A stretch of DNA of 12,464 nt from JBBAAS01 sp041658125 (GCA_041658125.1 JBBAAS010000020.1:1-12464); one strand, 5' to 3'. Positions 1 through 7,801 are shown, numbered from the stretch's first letter. Notes: generated from the sequence alone by a model not told the origin. Program-made: numbers and translations.

Positions 1-149
1 CAGTCAGAAATTTAATTCATGCTTCCGGCTCTACCGAGGAAGCTGAAAAAGAAATTACTTTGTGGTTCAAGCCCGAAGAGCTAATCAATTATCGGCTCAT
101 CTCCGAAGAAATTCTTTACGACATCAATCTCGATGGTATATTGGAATAG
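1..149 (+). CDS. ndk: Nucleoside diphosphate kinase, C-terminal end (partial)
   Basis: The window opens inside a gene read in frame from base 3 and ending with TAG at 147-149. The 48 visible codons begin VRNLIHASGSTEEAEKEI and continue LWFKPEELINY, which matches the conserved C-terminus of nucleoside diphosphate kinases (the RN-IH-S segment after the catalytic histidine, then REI-LWF-EEL). The enzyme transfers the gamma phosphate from ATP to other NDPs through a phosphohistidine; the catalytic histidine lies before the window. The tail after EELINY is about 18 residues longer than the shortest family members. The stop shares one base with the GTG of the next gene, so the two are probably translationally coupled. 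Recognition is by motif only. Confidence 0.88.
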   Translation, partial: VRNLIHASGSTEEAEKEITLWFKPEELINYRLISEEILYDINLDGILE

Positions 150-748
150 TGAAGATTTTAATCCCCATACTTATCGTTCTTTTTGCCGTAATATTTTTTC
201 CTCGGCCAGCTCCTCCCCAAAGTAAAAACTTACCTCAAATTACCGCTACTTCAATCCCAACACCTATTCCCAAGTTCGTTCCACCGGTTGCAGAATTTAA
301 AAAACGAATTACTAAAAAACCCTTTGGTCTTTACATTACCCCTGCTACTTCCCCAATTCAACCGGAAAAATTTACCGGTTATCATACCGGCGTCGATGTT
401 GAATACGGCGATGTTCAAACCGATGTTCCCGTTGTTGCCATTGCTGACGGTCTGGTTATTTACTCCGGCTGGGTTAGTGGTTATGGCGGTTTTCTGGCAA
501 TTTTACATTCCGATTATATTTCCACTTATGGCCACCTAAATCCTGATACTCTTCCTGCTAAAAACACCAAAGTATTACAGGGTCAAACAATAGGAACTCT
601 TGGGCAAGCTTATTCTCATCAAACCGATGGTGAACGAAAACACCTACATTTTGGCATTATCAAAGGTAATAAACTCGATCTTCGTGGCTACGTTCAAAAT
701 GAAATTGAAATCTCCCTCTGGCTCAACCCCCTAAACCTTTATCCTTGA
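149..748 (+). CDS. Membrane-anchored M23 family zinc endopeptidase
   Basis: A peptidoglycan hydrolase of the M23 (LytM/lysostaphin) family, 199 residues if started at GTG 149. That codon overlaps the ndk stop (TAGTG) and places a clean hydrophobic signal anchor (residues 2-17) at the N-terminus. The same frame is open upstream from 62, but that stretch lies inside ndk and encodes an arginine-rich run with no family resemblance. A proline/threonine-rich linker (about 20-50) leads to the catalytic domain (about 70-199). All expected motifs are present: H79-x3-D83 (HTGVD), YGHL with H128, and HLHFG with H165 and H167. H79, D83 and H167 are the expected zinc ligands. It should act outside the membrane on peptide cross-links of the cell wall; LytM-like regulators usually lack these ligands. 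Its end overlaps the opposite-strand gene by 10 nt. Confidence 0.9.
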   Translation: MKILIPILIVLFAVIFFPRPAPPQSKNLPQITATSIPTPIPKFVPPVAEFKKRITKKPFGLYITPATSPIQPEKFTGYHTGVDVEYGDVQTDVPVVAIADGLVIYSGWVSGYGGFLAILHSDYISTYGHLNPDTLPAKNTKVLQGQTIGTLGQAYSHQTDGERKHLHFGIIKGNKLDLRGYVQNEIEISLWLNPLNLYP

Positions 749-966
749 GATTTCTGTCTTGCCACAAAATCGATATATTCTGCCGACATATAAACAGCAG
801 GCATAGTCCCTTCGGACACCATTACTCCTTTTCGGGTAACAAGACCAACTACCAAATTACCATCATTATCTACACGACGGCCATAATAATAAGAATCAGG
901 ACCTGATCCATAAAAAACATCTGTATTTGGTATATTCCACTCACCAAGTTGTATTTCTTGTATCAT
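739..966 (-). CDS. Small protein of unknown function (75 aa)
   Basis: An ATG (966-964) opens 75 codons ending in TAA at 741-739, tail to tail with the M23 gene with a 10-nt overlap. I do not recognise a family. The protein is acidic and soluble-looking, without a membrane segment or cysteines. It has a tyrosine-rich run (DSYYYGRR, residues 24-31) followed by alternating hydrophobic/charged segments (NLVVGLVTRKGVMV) that suggest a small beta-rich fold. The best support that it is real is a textbook promoter directly upstream (TTGACA, 17 nt, TATAAT), with the ATG 7 nt after the -10, so the message is probably leaderless. If the promoter drives something else or nothing, the reading frame could still be spurious. 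Confidence 0.6.
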   Translation of the reverse strand: MIQEIQLGEWNIPNTDVFYGSGPDSYYYGRRVDNDGNLVVGLVTRKGVMVSEGTMPAVYMSAEYIDFVARQKSQG

Positions 967-973
967 AATCTAT

Positions 974-1002
974 ATTATACCCTAAATACAGGCAAATGTC
1001 AA
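974..1002 (-). promoter_or_regulatory. Consensus sigma70 promoter of the 75-aa gene, leaderless
   Basis: On the minus strand TTGACA (1002-997) and TATAAT (979-974) both match the consensus exactly and are separated by exactly 17 nt. Transcription should begin about 6-8 nt after the -10 box, at about 966-968, which is the A of the ATG at 966. Confidence 0.88.
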
Positions 1003-1018
1003 TAACTCTCTTCGCAGG

Positions 1019-1092
1019 CGGGTCCAATGGGATTTGAACCCACGATCTTCCGCGTGACAGGCGGATGTGCTAGACCGCTGCACCATGGACCC
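1019..1092 (-). tRNA. tRNA-Asp (GTC)
   Basis: 74 nt folding as a full cloverleaf: acceptor GGGTCCA/TGGACCC, D stem GTGC/GCAC, anticodon stem TCCGC/GCGGA around loop CTGTCAC (anticodon GTC), five-base variable loop, and T arm GTGGG-TTCAAAT-CCCAT. The discriminator base is G, as expected for tRNA-Asp. After it comes CCT, so CCA must be added by the nucleotidyltransferase. Confidence 0.96.
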
Positions 1093-1107
1093 GGTCAGTA
1101 CCTTGAT

Positions 1108-1135
1108 AGTATACCAAACCCATTTCTTTAGACAA
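1108..1135 (-). promoter_or_regulatory. Promoter of tRNA-Asp
   Basis: TTGTCT (1135-1130), 16 nt, then TATACT (1113-1108) on the minus strand, 15 nt ahead of the tRNA 5' end. The -35 sits just past the stop codon of the CYTH gene, so the tRNA has its own promoter. Confidence 0.65.
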
Positions 1136-1138
1136 CCC

Positions 1139-1723
1139 CTATTTTTCCGCCTTCATTAACAAAACTTTTAGTTTTTCCAAAGAAAATAAAGAATGGACAT
1201 TCTCATTTTGCCAATCAATTGCTTTTCGATAATCAGCCGGAGAAAGGGGAACTAGCCCCAACTCTCTTGCCAAAACATCCGGATCTTCCCCATTTTCTCC
1301 TGACTCAATTTCCCACATATAGTAATCTTCGTTATATCGTGACAACTTAACCTCGTAATTTCTATACCGATACTCCCAACTTTCCCAAGCATAAATCATT
1401 CCTTTGTCAAAGCCCAAAGCCATAAACATTTCCACTGCCTTTTCAGTCTCTCCCTTCGCCAACTTTACTTCTATTTCTTTTCTCGACTTAATCGCAAAGT
1501 TGCCTATCTTAGCTGATATTTTTTCACTGTCTCCGGATTTTTTAATCCTTAAGTCAACCCCGCTTGTATTAGTCCACTTTCTGGTCTTTTCATCAAACCC
1601 AAGCGACAAGTCAACCGAAATCCTGCAATAATGGTCAATTAATTTCCCATTCTCATCCAGCAATTTCATTAATCCAGCAAAATCTATCTTTTCAATTTCA
1701 CCTCTGATTTCTATTTCTGTCAT
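1139..1723 (-). CDS. CYTH domain protein (class IV adenylate cyclase / triphosphatase-like)
   Basis: 194 residues. The N-terminus carries the CYTH signature with K replaced by R: E3-x-E5-x-R7 (TEIEIRGEI). Charged strands of the kind that line the triphosphate tunnel follow: DLRIKKSG (57-64, R59/K61), EIEVKL (83-88), YEVKLSRY (123-130) and WEIE (137-140). CYTH proteins bind a triphosphate with Mg in a beta tunnel; members include tripolyphosphatases, thiamine triphosphatases and class IV adenylate cyclases, and the substrate here cannot be chosen from sequence. The C-terminal helical part (about 145-194) is family-typical. The start at ATG 1723 lies 6 nt after a TATAAT box shared with the divergent polX, so the mRNA is probably leaderless. 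It may form a unit with tRNA-Asp, which also has its own promoter. Confidence 0.75.
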   Translation of the reverse strand: MTEIEIRGEIEKIDFAGLMKLLDENGKLIDHYCRISVDLSLGFDEKTRKWTNTSGVDLRIKKSGDSEKISAKIGNFAIKSRKEIEVKLAKGETEKAVEMFMALGFDKGMIYAWESWEYRYRNYEVKLSRYNEDYYMWEIESGENGEDPDVLARELGLVPLSPADYRKAIDWQNENVHSLFSLEKLKVLLMKAEK

Positions 1724-1729
1724 TTTTTA

Positions 1730-1737
1730 ATTATAAT
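1730..1737. promoter_or_regulatory. Palindromic shared -10 box of divergent CYTH gene and polX
   Basis: The 8-nt perfect palindrome ATTATAAT contains TATAAT on both strands: plus 1732-1737, minus 1735-1730. On the minus strand the ATG of the CYTH gene begins 6 nt downstream; on the plus strand the polX ATG begins 12 nt downstream. No convincing -35 box is visible for either direction. Confidence 0.7.
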
Positions 1738-1749
1738 CAATAAGACTAT

Positions 1750-2772
1750 ATGAAACTAAACCAAATAACCTACACCAATCAAGACATCGCTGAATTCTTA
1801 ACCAATATTGCCACCGCCTACGAAATCAAACACAAAAACCGATTTGAAATTATTGCCTACGAAAATGCCGCCGATACCGTCATTTCTTACCCAAAATCGG
1901 TCTACGAAATTTGGCAACAAGATAAAGCCAAGCTTGATGAAATCCCTAACATTGGCGAGGGCATTATTAAAAAACTCGATTATCTCTTTTCTCACCACTC
2001 TCTTTACCCCGGTCTTAAGCGCACTTTTAAAAACATTCATCCGACCGTCTTTACACTAACCAAAATCAACGGCATTGGTCCCAAAATTGCCCACAAGCTC
2101 ACTCAAAGCTTAAAATTCCCCCAAAACCCAACCAAAGCCCTGGAAAAATTAATTTACTACTGCGAGCATCACAAAATCGATTCCCTCCCTACTTTTGGTG
2201 AACGATTAGAAATCTCGATTTTACAAAATACTTTGGCTTTTTTGGGCCGTAAAAACCGTTTGGATCTTAAAACCGCCGAAAAATTAGCCAAAGATATCGT
2301 TGATTATCTTAAAGTTAAATTCCCCGACACTGAGTTTGTTCCTCTCGGTAGCCTTCGTCGACAATCAAAAACAGTCGGAGATATCGATATCGCAGCCAAA
2401 AGCACCCAGCCTGAGGCAATTCTAAAACATTTTATCGATTACCCTCAAAACCTCCAAACCCTCGACATCGGTTCTAAAAAAGCCTCTATCAGGATCAAAA
2501 ATAACGTTCGTATTGATCTTATGGTCCAATCTCCAAAAACCTTCGGCTCACTTCTGGTCCACCTCACCGGTTCCAAAAACCACAATATTCTCCTCCGCCG
2601 TTATGCCTTGTCCAAAGGCCTAAGTATTTCCGAATACGGCATTAAAGACCTAAAAACCGGTCGTATTCACACTTTTGCCACCGAACAAAAATTTTACGAT
2701 TTCTTAGGTCTCCGCTACATCAAACCTCAAGACCGTATCGGCGAAAATGAAGTTGAAATTGCCAAAAAGTGA
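1750..2772 (+). CDS. polX: DNA polymerase X family protein without PHP domain
   Basis: 340 residues of the PolX (DNA polymerase beta-like) family, which fills short gaps during DNA repair. Order: 8-kDa-like N-terminal lyase region (about 8-75), first helix-hairpin-helix (IPNIGEGI, 65-72), second helix-hairpin-helix (KINGIGPKIA, 105-114), then the nucleotidyltransferase palm. The catalytic signature is GSLRR (200-204) followed by GDIDI with D211 and D213, and the third acidic residue D256 in RIDLMV. The fingers/thumb end shows GLSISEYGI (290-298). Usual bacterial PolX proteins are near 570 residues and carry a C-terminal PHP exonuclease; this one stops cleanly after the polymerase region, so proofreading or 3'-end trimming should be absent. 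The ATG at 1750 follows a TATAAT box by 12 nt, with no ribosome-binding site. Confidence 0.9.
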   Translation: MKLNQITYTNQDIAEFLTNIATAYEIKHKNRFEIIAYENAADTVISYPKSVYEIWQQDKAKLDEIPNIGEGIIKKLDYLFSHHSLYPGLKRTFKNIHPTVFTLTKINGIGPKIAHKLTQSLKFPQNPTKALEKLIYYCEHHKIDSLPTFGERLEISILQNTLAFLGRKNRLDLKTAEKLAKDIVDYLKVKFPDTEFVPLGSLRRQSKTVGDIDIAAKSTQPEAILKHFIDYPQNLQTLDIGSKKASIRIKNNVRIDLMVQSPKTFGSLLVHLTGSKNHNILLRRYALSKGLSISEYGIKDLKTGRIHTFATEQKFYDFLGLRYIKPQDRIGENEVEIAKK

Positions 2773-2778
2773 TATACT
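2770..2778 (+). promoter_or_regulatory. Extended -10 promoter for lemA-htpX
   Basis: TGATATACT fits the extended -10 form TGnTATAAT with one mismatch. Its TGA is also the polX stop codon. The predicted transcription start is near 2785, leaving about 19 nt of A-rich leader before the lemA ATG at 2804. Confidence 0.55.
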
Positions 2779-2803
2779 AACTGGATTAATTCTTAAATAA
2801 AAA

Positions 2804-3385
2804 ATGCCAATTCTAATCATCGCTGTTGTTGTTATCGTTCTTTATCTGGTCGGTTTTTATAACAAAGTTAAAACCCTTCAGGTTCACATTCGGGCTTCAA
2901 TTCAGGAAATCGGCAATCAGCTTAAACGTCAAGCCGAACTTATCCCGAATTTGGTCGAATCGGTCAAAGGTTATCTTAAGCACGAAAAAGGCATTTTTGA
3001 AGATTTAGTTTCTGCCAGAAAGTCCATCACTGAAGCTGTTGCCACTAACAATCCAGAGAAAATTGATCAGTCACAGCAGTTAATCAGTAAAGTTCTCGGT
3101 TCCCTTAAGGTCATTGTTGAAAGTAATCCGGAAATTAAGGGCGCGCAAGTTACTACCGACTTGATGAACGAGCTTCGCGATACTTCCGACAAGGTTATGT
3201 ATTCCCGCCGGACCCTGATTGACGTTACCGCTGACTACAACACTGCTATTACCACCGTTCCGGGAATTTGGTTTGCCTCAATTTTTGGCTTTAAAGAAGA
3301 AAAGGGTTTAATTACCCCGCTCTCCGGTGAACACCTCGAAGTTTCCGCCGAGGACGTCAAAACTCCCAAAATCAGCCTCAACTAA
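2804..3385 (+). CDS. lemA: LemA family membrane protein
   Basis: 193 residues, the usual family length. One N-terminal membrane segment (about 2-18) is followed by YNKVKTLQVHIRASIQEIG and the helical stretch LKRQAELIPNLVESVKGYLKHE, the LemA hallmark that forms a long helical bundle. The family is thought to sit on the membrane with a short N-terminal segment outside and the coil inside; its biochemical role is poorly known. It is followed after 2 nt by htpX, the classic LemA-HtpX pair, so the two are almost surely co-transcribed and probably work together in membrane protein quality control. No Shine-Dalgarno is seen before the ATG; the upstream bases are A/T only. Confidence 0.93.
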   Translation: MPILIIAVVVIVLYLVGFYNKVKTLQVHIRASIQEIGNQLKRQAELIPNLVESVKGYLKHEKGIFEDLVSARKSITEAVATNNPEKIDQSQQLISKVLGSLKVIVESNPEIKGAQVTTDLMNELRDTSDKVMYSRRTLIDVTADYNTAITTVPGIWFASIFGFKEEKGLITPLSGEHLEVSAEDVKTPKISLN

Positions 3386-3387
3386 GC

Positions 3388-4275
3388 ATGCAAAACGTTT
3401 ACGAACAGGTTTCTGCCAACAAAACCAGGTCTGATATCGTTATTATCCTATTTATTGGCTTCATTATTCTAGCCGCCTATGCCATTACCGTCGCTTTTGA
3501 GCTTGATCCGTCAGTTTTAGCCATCGCCGCCATTTTTTCCATTGTCTCGGCCGTCGGCAGTTTTTATTTCGGTGACAAAATCATTCTTTCGCTCAATGGC
3601 GCTCGCCTTGCCGACCGCAAAGAATTTTTTGACTATTACACCGTAGTTGAAAATCTAAGCTTGGCCAATCAATCTCCCATGCCCCAAATTTACGTCATCG
3701 ACAGCCCCGCCCCCAATGCTTTTGCTACCGGCCGCGACCCGGAACACGCTGTTGTTTGTGCTACCACCGGCCTCCTTCAAAAGCTCAATCGTACCGAGCT
3801 TGAAGGTGTCATCGGCCATGAACTTTCTCATGTCAAAAATTACGACATCCGTCTGATGATGATCGTCAGTATGCTTATTGGTTCTTTGTCGATCCTGACC
3901 AATATGGTTCAGCGAAATCGTTTTTTTGGCTCTCGCCGCCGCGATAACGACAGCTCAATTAACGGTCTTTTGGCCATTTTAGGAGTTTTTCTTCTAATAT
4001 TTGCCCCTCTTATCGGTAAATTAATTCAATTAGCCATTTCCCGCCGCCGCGAATTTTTAGCCGATGCCTCCAGCGTCAAACTTACCCGCCAACCTCAAGG
4101 ACTTATCGATGCCCTCAAAAAAATTTCCTCCGACCCAAACGCTTTATCCTCCGCTTCCACCGCCACTGCCTCGCTTTATATTAGTAATCCCTTTAAAGAC
4201 AACAAATTAGCCTCGCTTTTTTCCACTCATCCACCAATTCTAGACCGCATCAAAGCTCTGGAGTCCATGCTGTAA
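3388..4275 (+). CDS. htpX: HtpX, membrane zinc metalloprotease (M48)
   Basis: 295 residues, the standard length. Membrane segments lie at about 17-37 and 42-62, then 152-173 and 192-214. The zinc site is HELSH (H144, E145, H148) with the third ligand E222 in RREFLADA, all intact. The region just before (PNAFATGRDPEHAVVCATTGLL, about 109-130) is the usual HtpX substrate-cleft strand. The protease cuts misfolded membrane proteins on the cytoplasmic side. The ATG lies 2 nt after the lemA stop (TAAGCATG) with no ribosome-binding site, which suggests coupled translation. After the stop there is an 81-nt gap before dnaE. Confidence 0.96.
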   Translation: MQNVYEQVSANKTRSDIVIILFIGFIILAAYAITVAFELDPSVLAIAAIFSIVSAVGSFYFGDKIILSLNGARLADRKEFFDYYTVVENLSLANQSPMPQIYVIDSPAPNAFATGRDPEHAVVCATTGLLQKLNRTELEGVIGHELSHVKNYDIRLMMIVSMLIGSLSILTNMVQRNRFFGSRRRDNDSSINGLLAILGVFLLIFAPLIGKLIQLAISRRREFLADASSVKLTRQPQGLIDALKKISSDPNALSSASTATASLYISNPFKDNKLASLFSTHPPILDRIKALESML

Positions 4276-4289
4276 TTACCGCATAAAAT

Positions 4290-4320
4290 CAGAACGTCTT
4301 GGTTTGATACATAAGTTCTG
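4290..4320. repeat. Short inverted repeat in the htpX-dnaE gap
   Basis: CAGAAC (4290-4295) and GTTCTG (4315-4320) are exact inverse complements around a 19-nt spacer. There is no T-run directly after it, so it does not look like a terminator; an operator or a chance repeat are both possible. Confidence 0.35.
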
Positions 4321-4326
4321 GCTTTC

Positions 4327-4353
4327 AACTTTTAACTTTTCACTTTAAACTTA
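4327..4353. repeat. Degenerate 7-nt tandem repeat before dnaE
   Basis: Four units in a row: AACTTTT, AACTTTT, CACTTTA, AACTTA. It ends 3 nt before the GTG start of dnaE. Related short AACTTTT-like stretches appear in other gaps of this window (around 11285 and 11537). No clear promoter was seen in this gap; a TTAAAC at 4345-4350 is a weak candidate. Confidence 0.5.
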
Positions 4354-4356
4354 CCT

Positions 4357-7300
4357 GTGTCTTTTGTTCATCTTCATCTTCATACCGAATACTCTCTTCT
4401 TGATGGCTTAACCAAAATCAAAAAGTTAATTCCAACCATCAAGGAAATGGGCATGAATGCCTGCGCCATTACTGACCACGGCACTATGTATGGCGCTATC
4501 GAGTTTTATAAAACCTGTCAAAAAGCCGAAATTAAGCCGATTATTGGTTGTGAAACTTATTTTACTAACTTTAGTCGTTCTGATCGTTCCGCCAACAGCC
4601 GCAAAGTCAACCATCTTATTCTTCTCGCCAAAAACCAACAAGGTTATAAAAACCTGATGAAATTGGTTTCTTTTTCTCATCTCGAAGGCTTTTACTATAA
4701 ACCTCGTATCGATCGGGAACTTTTGGAAAAATACAAAGACGGCCTTATTTGTAGCAGTGCCTGTATTGAAGGTGAAATCGCGTCACTGATCATCAACAAT
4801 GACTACGATGCCGCCAAAAAAAAGGCCCTCTACTTTCAACAACTGTTTGGCCAAGATTTTTATCTTGAACTTCAAGACCATCCCGATCTAAAAAATCAGG
4901 AAGTAGCTAATGCCGGTATTGTTAAAATCAGCCGCGAACTTGGCATCCCCCTCATCGCTACCAATGATGCTCATTATCTTAAAAAAGATGATGCTTTCGC
5001 TCAAGATGTTCTTTTAATGGTTAATACTCAAACTACTCTTAATACTCCCAACCGTCTTTCCATGCTTGATATCCCCGATTTTTATGTTAAATCCCCCGAA
5101 GAGATGAGTTCGGCTTTTCCCAAACTTCCTGATGCTCTGGAAAATACACAAAAAATAGCCGATAAGTGCGACCTTCAAATTGAAATTGGTAAATGGTATT
5201 TTCCCAAATTTGAGCTTCCGAAAGATAAAACCGCTAACGAATATCTTCAAGAAAACACCTTTGACTCCGCCAAAAATCATTATGGTCAACTTACTCCGGA
5301 AATTACCGACCGGCTCAACTATGAGCTGGAAATTATCTGCTCCAAAGGTTATGCCGCCTACTTTCTTATTATGAAAGACTTTATCGATTGGTGCGGGCAA
5401 AACGACACCCCTACTAATACCCGGGGTTCAGCCGGTGGTTCTCTGGTTTCTTTTGTTTTAGGCATCACTTCTGTTGATCCGCTGATTTACCAGCTTCCTT
5501 TCGAAAGGTTTCTCAACAAAGATCGGCCTTCCCCTCCTGATATCGATCTTGACGTTGCCGACAGTAAGCGTCAGGAAATGCTCTATCACATCATCGAAAA
5601 ATACGGCAAAGATGCCGTTGCCCAAATCTGTACCTTTGGCCGGATGATGGCCCGAGGTTCCGTCCGTGACACTGCCCGGGTTTTAGGCTACGAATACGCC
5701 ATTGGCGACCGTATCTCCAAATTGGTTCCTCCCGGATCTCAAGGCTTTCCTATGACAATCGACAAAGCTCTTAGTACCACTCCCGAGCTCAAAGCTCTTT
5801 ATGACACTGATCCCGATGCCAGAAAAATTCTTGATAGCGCCAAACAAATCGAAGGTTGCGCTCGCCAAATCAGTGTTCATGCCTGTGCTATCGTCATTTC
5901 TCCAACTACCGTTAACGACTTCTCTCCCACCCAAACAGAAACCGGCGGTGACAAAACCATCACTCAATACGAAATGCATGCCTGCGAAGATGTTGGCCTT
6001 ATCAAATACGACATTCTCGGGATCGATAATCTCTCATTTTTGGGCCAATCCGTTCTTAATGTCAAAAGAATTAAAAATATCGATATCGATCTTCGCAAAA
6101 TTCCCCTTGACGATGAAAAAACTTTTACCATGCTTTCTCACGGCAACACCATGGGTGTTTTTCAACTGGCCGGGGAGGGGATGACCAAATGGCTTCGGGA
6201 ACTTCAGCCCAGTCGCGTTGAGGATCTTATGGCCATGGTCGCCCTATATCGCCCCGGTCCCATGGTCACTATCCCTGACTATATTGCCCGCAAACGCGAT
6301 CCAAGCAAAATTTCCTACTTCGATCCCAAAATGGAAAAATATCTTAAAAAATCCTATGGTCTTTTGGTCTACCAAGACGACTGTCTTTATACCGCCATCG
6401 AGCTTGCCGGTTATGACTGGGTTACTGTTGATAAATTAAGGAAAGCCATCGGTAAAAAAATTCCCGAAGAAATGGCTATCCAAAAAGAAAAATTTATTAA
6501 CGGCTGTATCGCCAACGGCTACACTCCCACCAAAGCCGCCGAAATTTTTGGCTATATTGAACCATTTACTTCCTATGGCTTTAACAAAGCCCATGCCGCC
6601 TCCTATGGCATGCTGGCTTACCGCACCGCCTATATGAAGGCCAATTATCCGGTTGAATATATGTGCGCCTTCCTTAGTAGCAAGGCCGATGATTCTGAAA
6701 CTGTCGCCGCCGGCATTGAAGAGTGTCGCAAGATGCAAATTATTGTCAGTCCCCCCGATATCAACCTTTCGCAAAAAGGTTTTGAAATGGAGACAAACGA
6801 TTTATCTTTGGAAAAGATGTCTATCCGTTTCGGCCTGGATGCTATTAAAAATGTCGGCGATGCCGCTATTGAAAACATAATTCAGGAAAAAGCCAAAAAC
6901 GGACCATATAAAAGCTTTAATGATTTTTGCCTTCGGGTTGATAGTCAAAAAGTTAACAAAAGAGTTTTGGAAAGCCTTACCAAAGTCGGAACCTTGGATC
7001 TCTTTGGTGAACGCCAGGCGATGCTCGAATCAATTGATAAAATTCGGGTCGAATGTGAAAAAATCAACGGCAAACACCACTCCGGTCAATTCGGCCTTTT
7101 TGACGACCCCAAACAACCTAAAAATCACCCAACTGCCGCCAAAGATGAATTTCCTTCGGTCGAACCGGCTTCTCAAAAACAAAAACTCGCTTGGGAAAAA
7201 GAACTCTTGGGTATCTTTGTCACCGAAAACCCGATCGCCAAAATTCTTGAAGCTTTTCAGCTTTTGGGGCTTCCAAAAATTTCCGAAGTTTTAACCAAAA

Positions 7301-7764
7301 ATCCGGATAGCCAAGTTAAATTTTGCGGTGTCATCGTCAAAGCCAAAAACATTCTTACTAAGAAAAATAATTCCAAAATGGCCTTTGTTACCATCGAAGA
7401 TGAAACCGGTCGGGTAGAAGTTGTCGTCTTCCCAAAAACCTACGAACTCTCTTCTCCACTTTTAACCGAAAATAAGGGTATTTATCTTGAAGGCAAAACC
7501 AATTTACGCGATGGTGTCATTTCCGTTTTAGCCGATAAAATCACCGATACTCCTCCTCAAAACTCCCAAAAATACAATTTTACCATTATTGTCCCTAACG
7601 GTGTCAGTCAAACTAAGCTCATGGAGCTTAATCGGCTTTTAAAAAATAATCCCAATGGTCACCGTGGCCTCATCATTCTCCCCAACAGCAAAAATATCCC
7701 TCTTTCCTATGGCGTTAACTACACTCCTGCGCTTCAGAAGAAAATCGACGATCTGCTGAAATAG
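4357..7764 (+). CDS. dnaE: DNA polymerase III alpha subunit (DnaE) with intact PHP domain
   Basis: The replicative polymerase, 1135 residues, full length. The GTG start at 4357 gives the family-typical N-terminus (SFVHLHLHTEYSLLDG). The PHP domain (about 1-270) keeps all nine metal-binding positions seen in proofreading DnaE proteins: H7, H9, D16, H41, E66, H86, C136, D204 and H206. The polymerase core follows, with RGSAGGSLVSF (about 356-366), catalytic D395 and D397 in PPDIDLDVAD, and third aspartate D552 in IKYDILGI. A helix-hairpin-helix lies at about 829-845, the beta-clamp-binding area around GQFGLF (near 910), and an OB fold at about 985-1065 (FVTIEDETGRVEVVVF). No frameshift or intein is seen. 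The delta subunit gene holA is in the same window. No Shine-Dalgarno is visible before the GTG. Confidence 0.98.
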   Translation: MSFVHLHLHTEYSLLDGLTKIKKLIPTIKEMGMNACAITDHGTMYGAIEFYKTCQKAEIKPIIGCETYFTNFSRSDRSANSRKVNHLILLAKNQQGYKNLMKLVSFSHLEGFYYKPRIDRELLEKYKDGLICSSACIEGEIASLIINNDYDAAKKKALYFQQLFGQDFYLELQDHPDLKNQEVANAGIVKISRELGIPLIATNDAHYLKKDDAFAQDVLLMVNTQTTLNTPNRLSMLDIPDFYVKSPEEMSSAFPKLPDALENTQKIADKCDLQIEIGKWYFPKFELPKDKTANEYLQENTFDSAKNHYGQLTPEITDRLNYELEIICSKGYAAYFLIMKDFIDWCGQNDTPTNTRGSAGGSLVSFVLGITSVDPLIYQLPFERFLNKDRPSPPDIDLDVADSKRQEMLYHIIEKYGKDAVAQICTFGRMMARGSVRDTARVLGYEYAIGDRISKLVPPGSQGFPMTIDKALSTTPELKALYDTDPDARKILDSAKQIEGCARQISVHACAIVISPTTVNDFSPTQTETGGDKTITQYEMHACEDVGLIKYDILGIDNLSFLGQSVLNVKRIKNIDIDLRKIPLDDEKTFTMLSHGNTMGVFQLAGEGMTKWLRELQPSRVEDLMAMVALYRPGPMVTIPDYIARKRDPSKISYFDPKMEKYLKKSYGLLVYQDDCLYTAIELAGYDWVTVDKLRKAIGKKIPEEMAIQKEKFINGCIANGYTPTKAAEIFGYIEPFTSYGFNKAHAASYGMLAYRTAYMKANYPVEYMCAFLSSKADDSETVAAGIEECRKMQIIVSPPDINLSQKGFEMETNDLSLEKMSIRFGLDAIKNVGDAAIENIIQEKAKNGPYKSFNDFCLRVDSQKVNKRVLESLTKVGTLDLFGERQAMLESIDKIRVECEKINGKHHSGQFGLFDDPKQPKNHPTAAKDEFPSVEPASQKQKLAWEKELLGIFVTENPIAKILEAFQLLGLPKISEVLTKNPDSQVKFCGVIVKAKNILTKKNNSKMAFVTIEDETGRVEVVVFPKTYELSSPLLTENKGIYLEGKTNLRDGVISVLADKITDTPPQNSQKYNFTIIVPNGVSQTKLMELNRLLKNNPNGHRGLIILPNSKNIPLSYGVNYTPALQKKIDDLLK

Positions 7765-7772
7765 TTCACATA

Positions 7773-7801
7773 TTGCCAATCATCCCCATATAAGCTAAAA
7801 T
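7773..7801 (+). promoter_or_regulatory. Promoter of rplS
   Basis: TTGCCA (7773-7778), 17 nt, then TAAAAT (7796-7801). Predicted start near 7808, giving a leader of about 18 nt. A perfect 10-bp palindrome AAGTTAACTT (7806-7815) sits right at the predicted start. The leader is too short for a structured autoregulatory element. Confidence 0.6.

Noticed and set aside
62..148. In-frame upstream extension of the M23 peptidase to a GTG at 62
   Set aside because: This stretch lies inside the 3' end of ndk, encodes an arginine-rich run without family similarity, and the GTG at 149 gives a proper signal anchor and a 1-nt overlap with the ndk stop.
5014..5400. Long open frames opposite dnaE (this one and several others up to 128 codons)
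   Set aside because: All are shadows of the dnaE reading frame; coding bias and domain motifs support only the plus strand.
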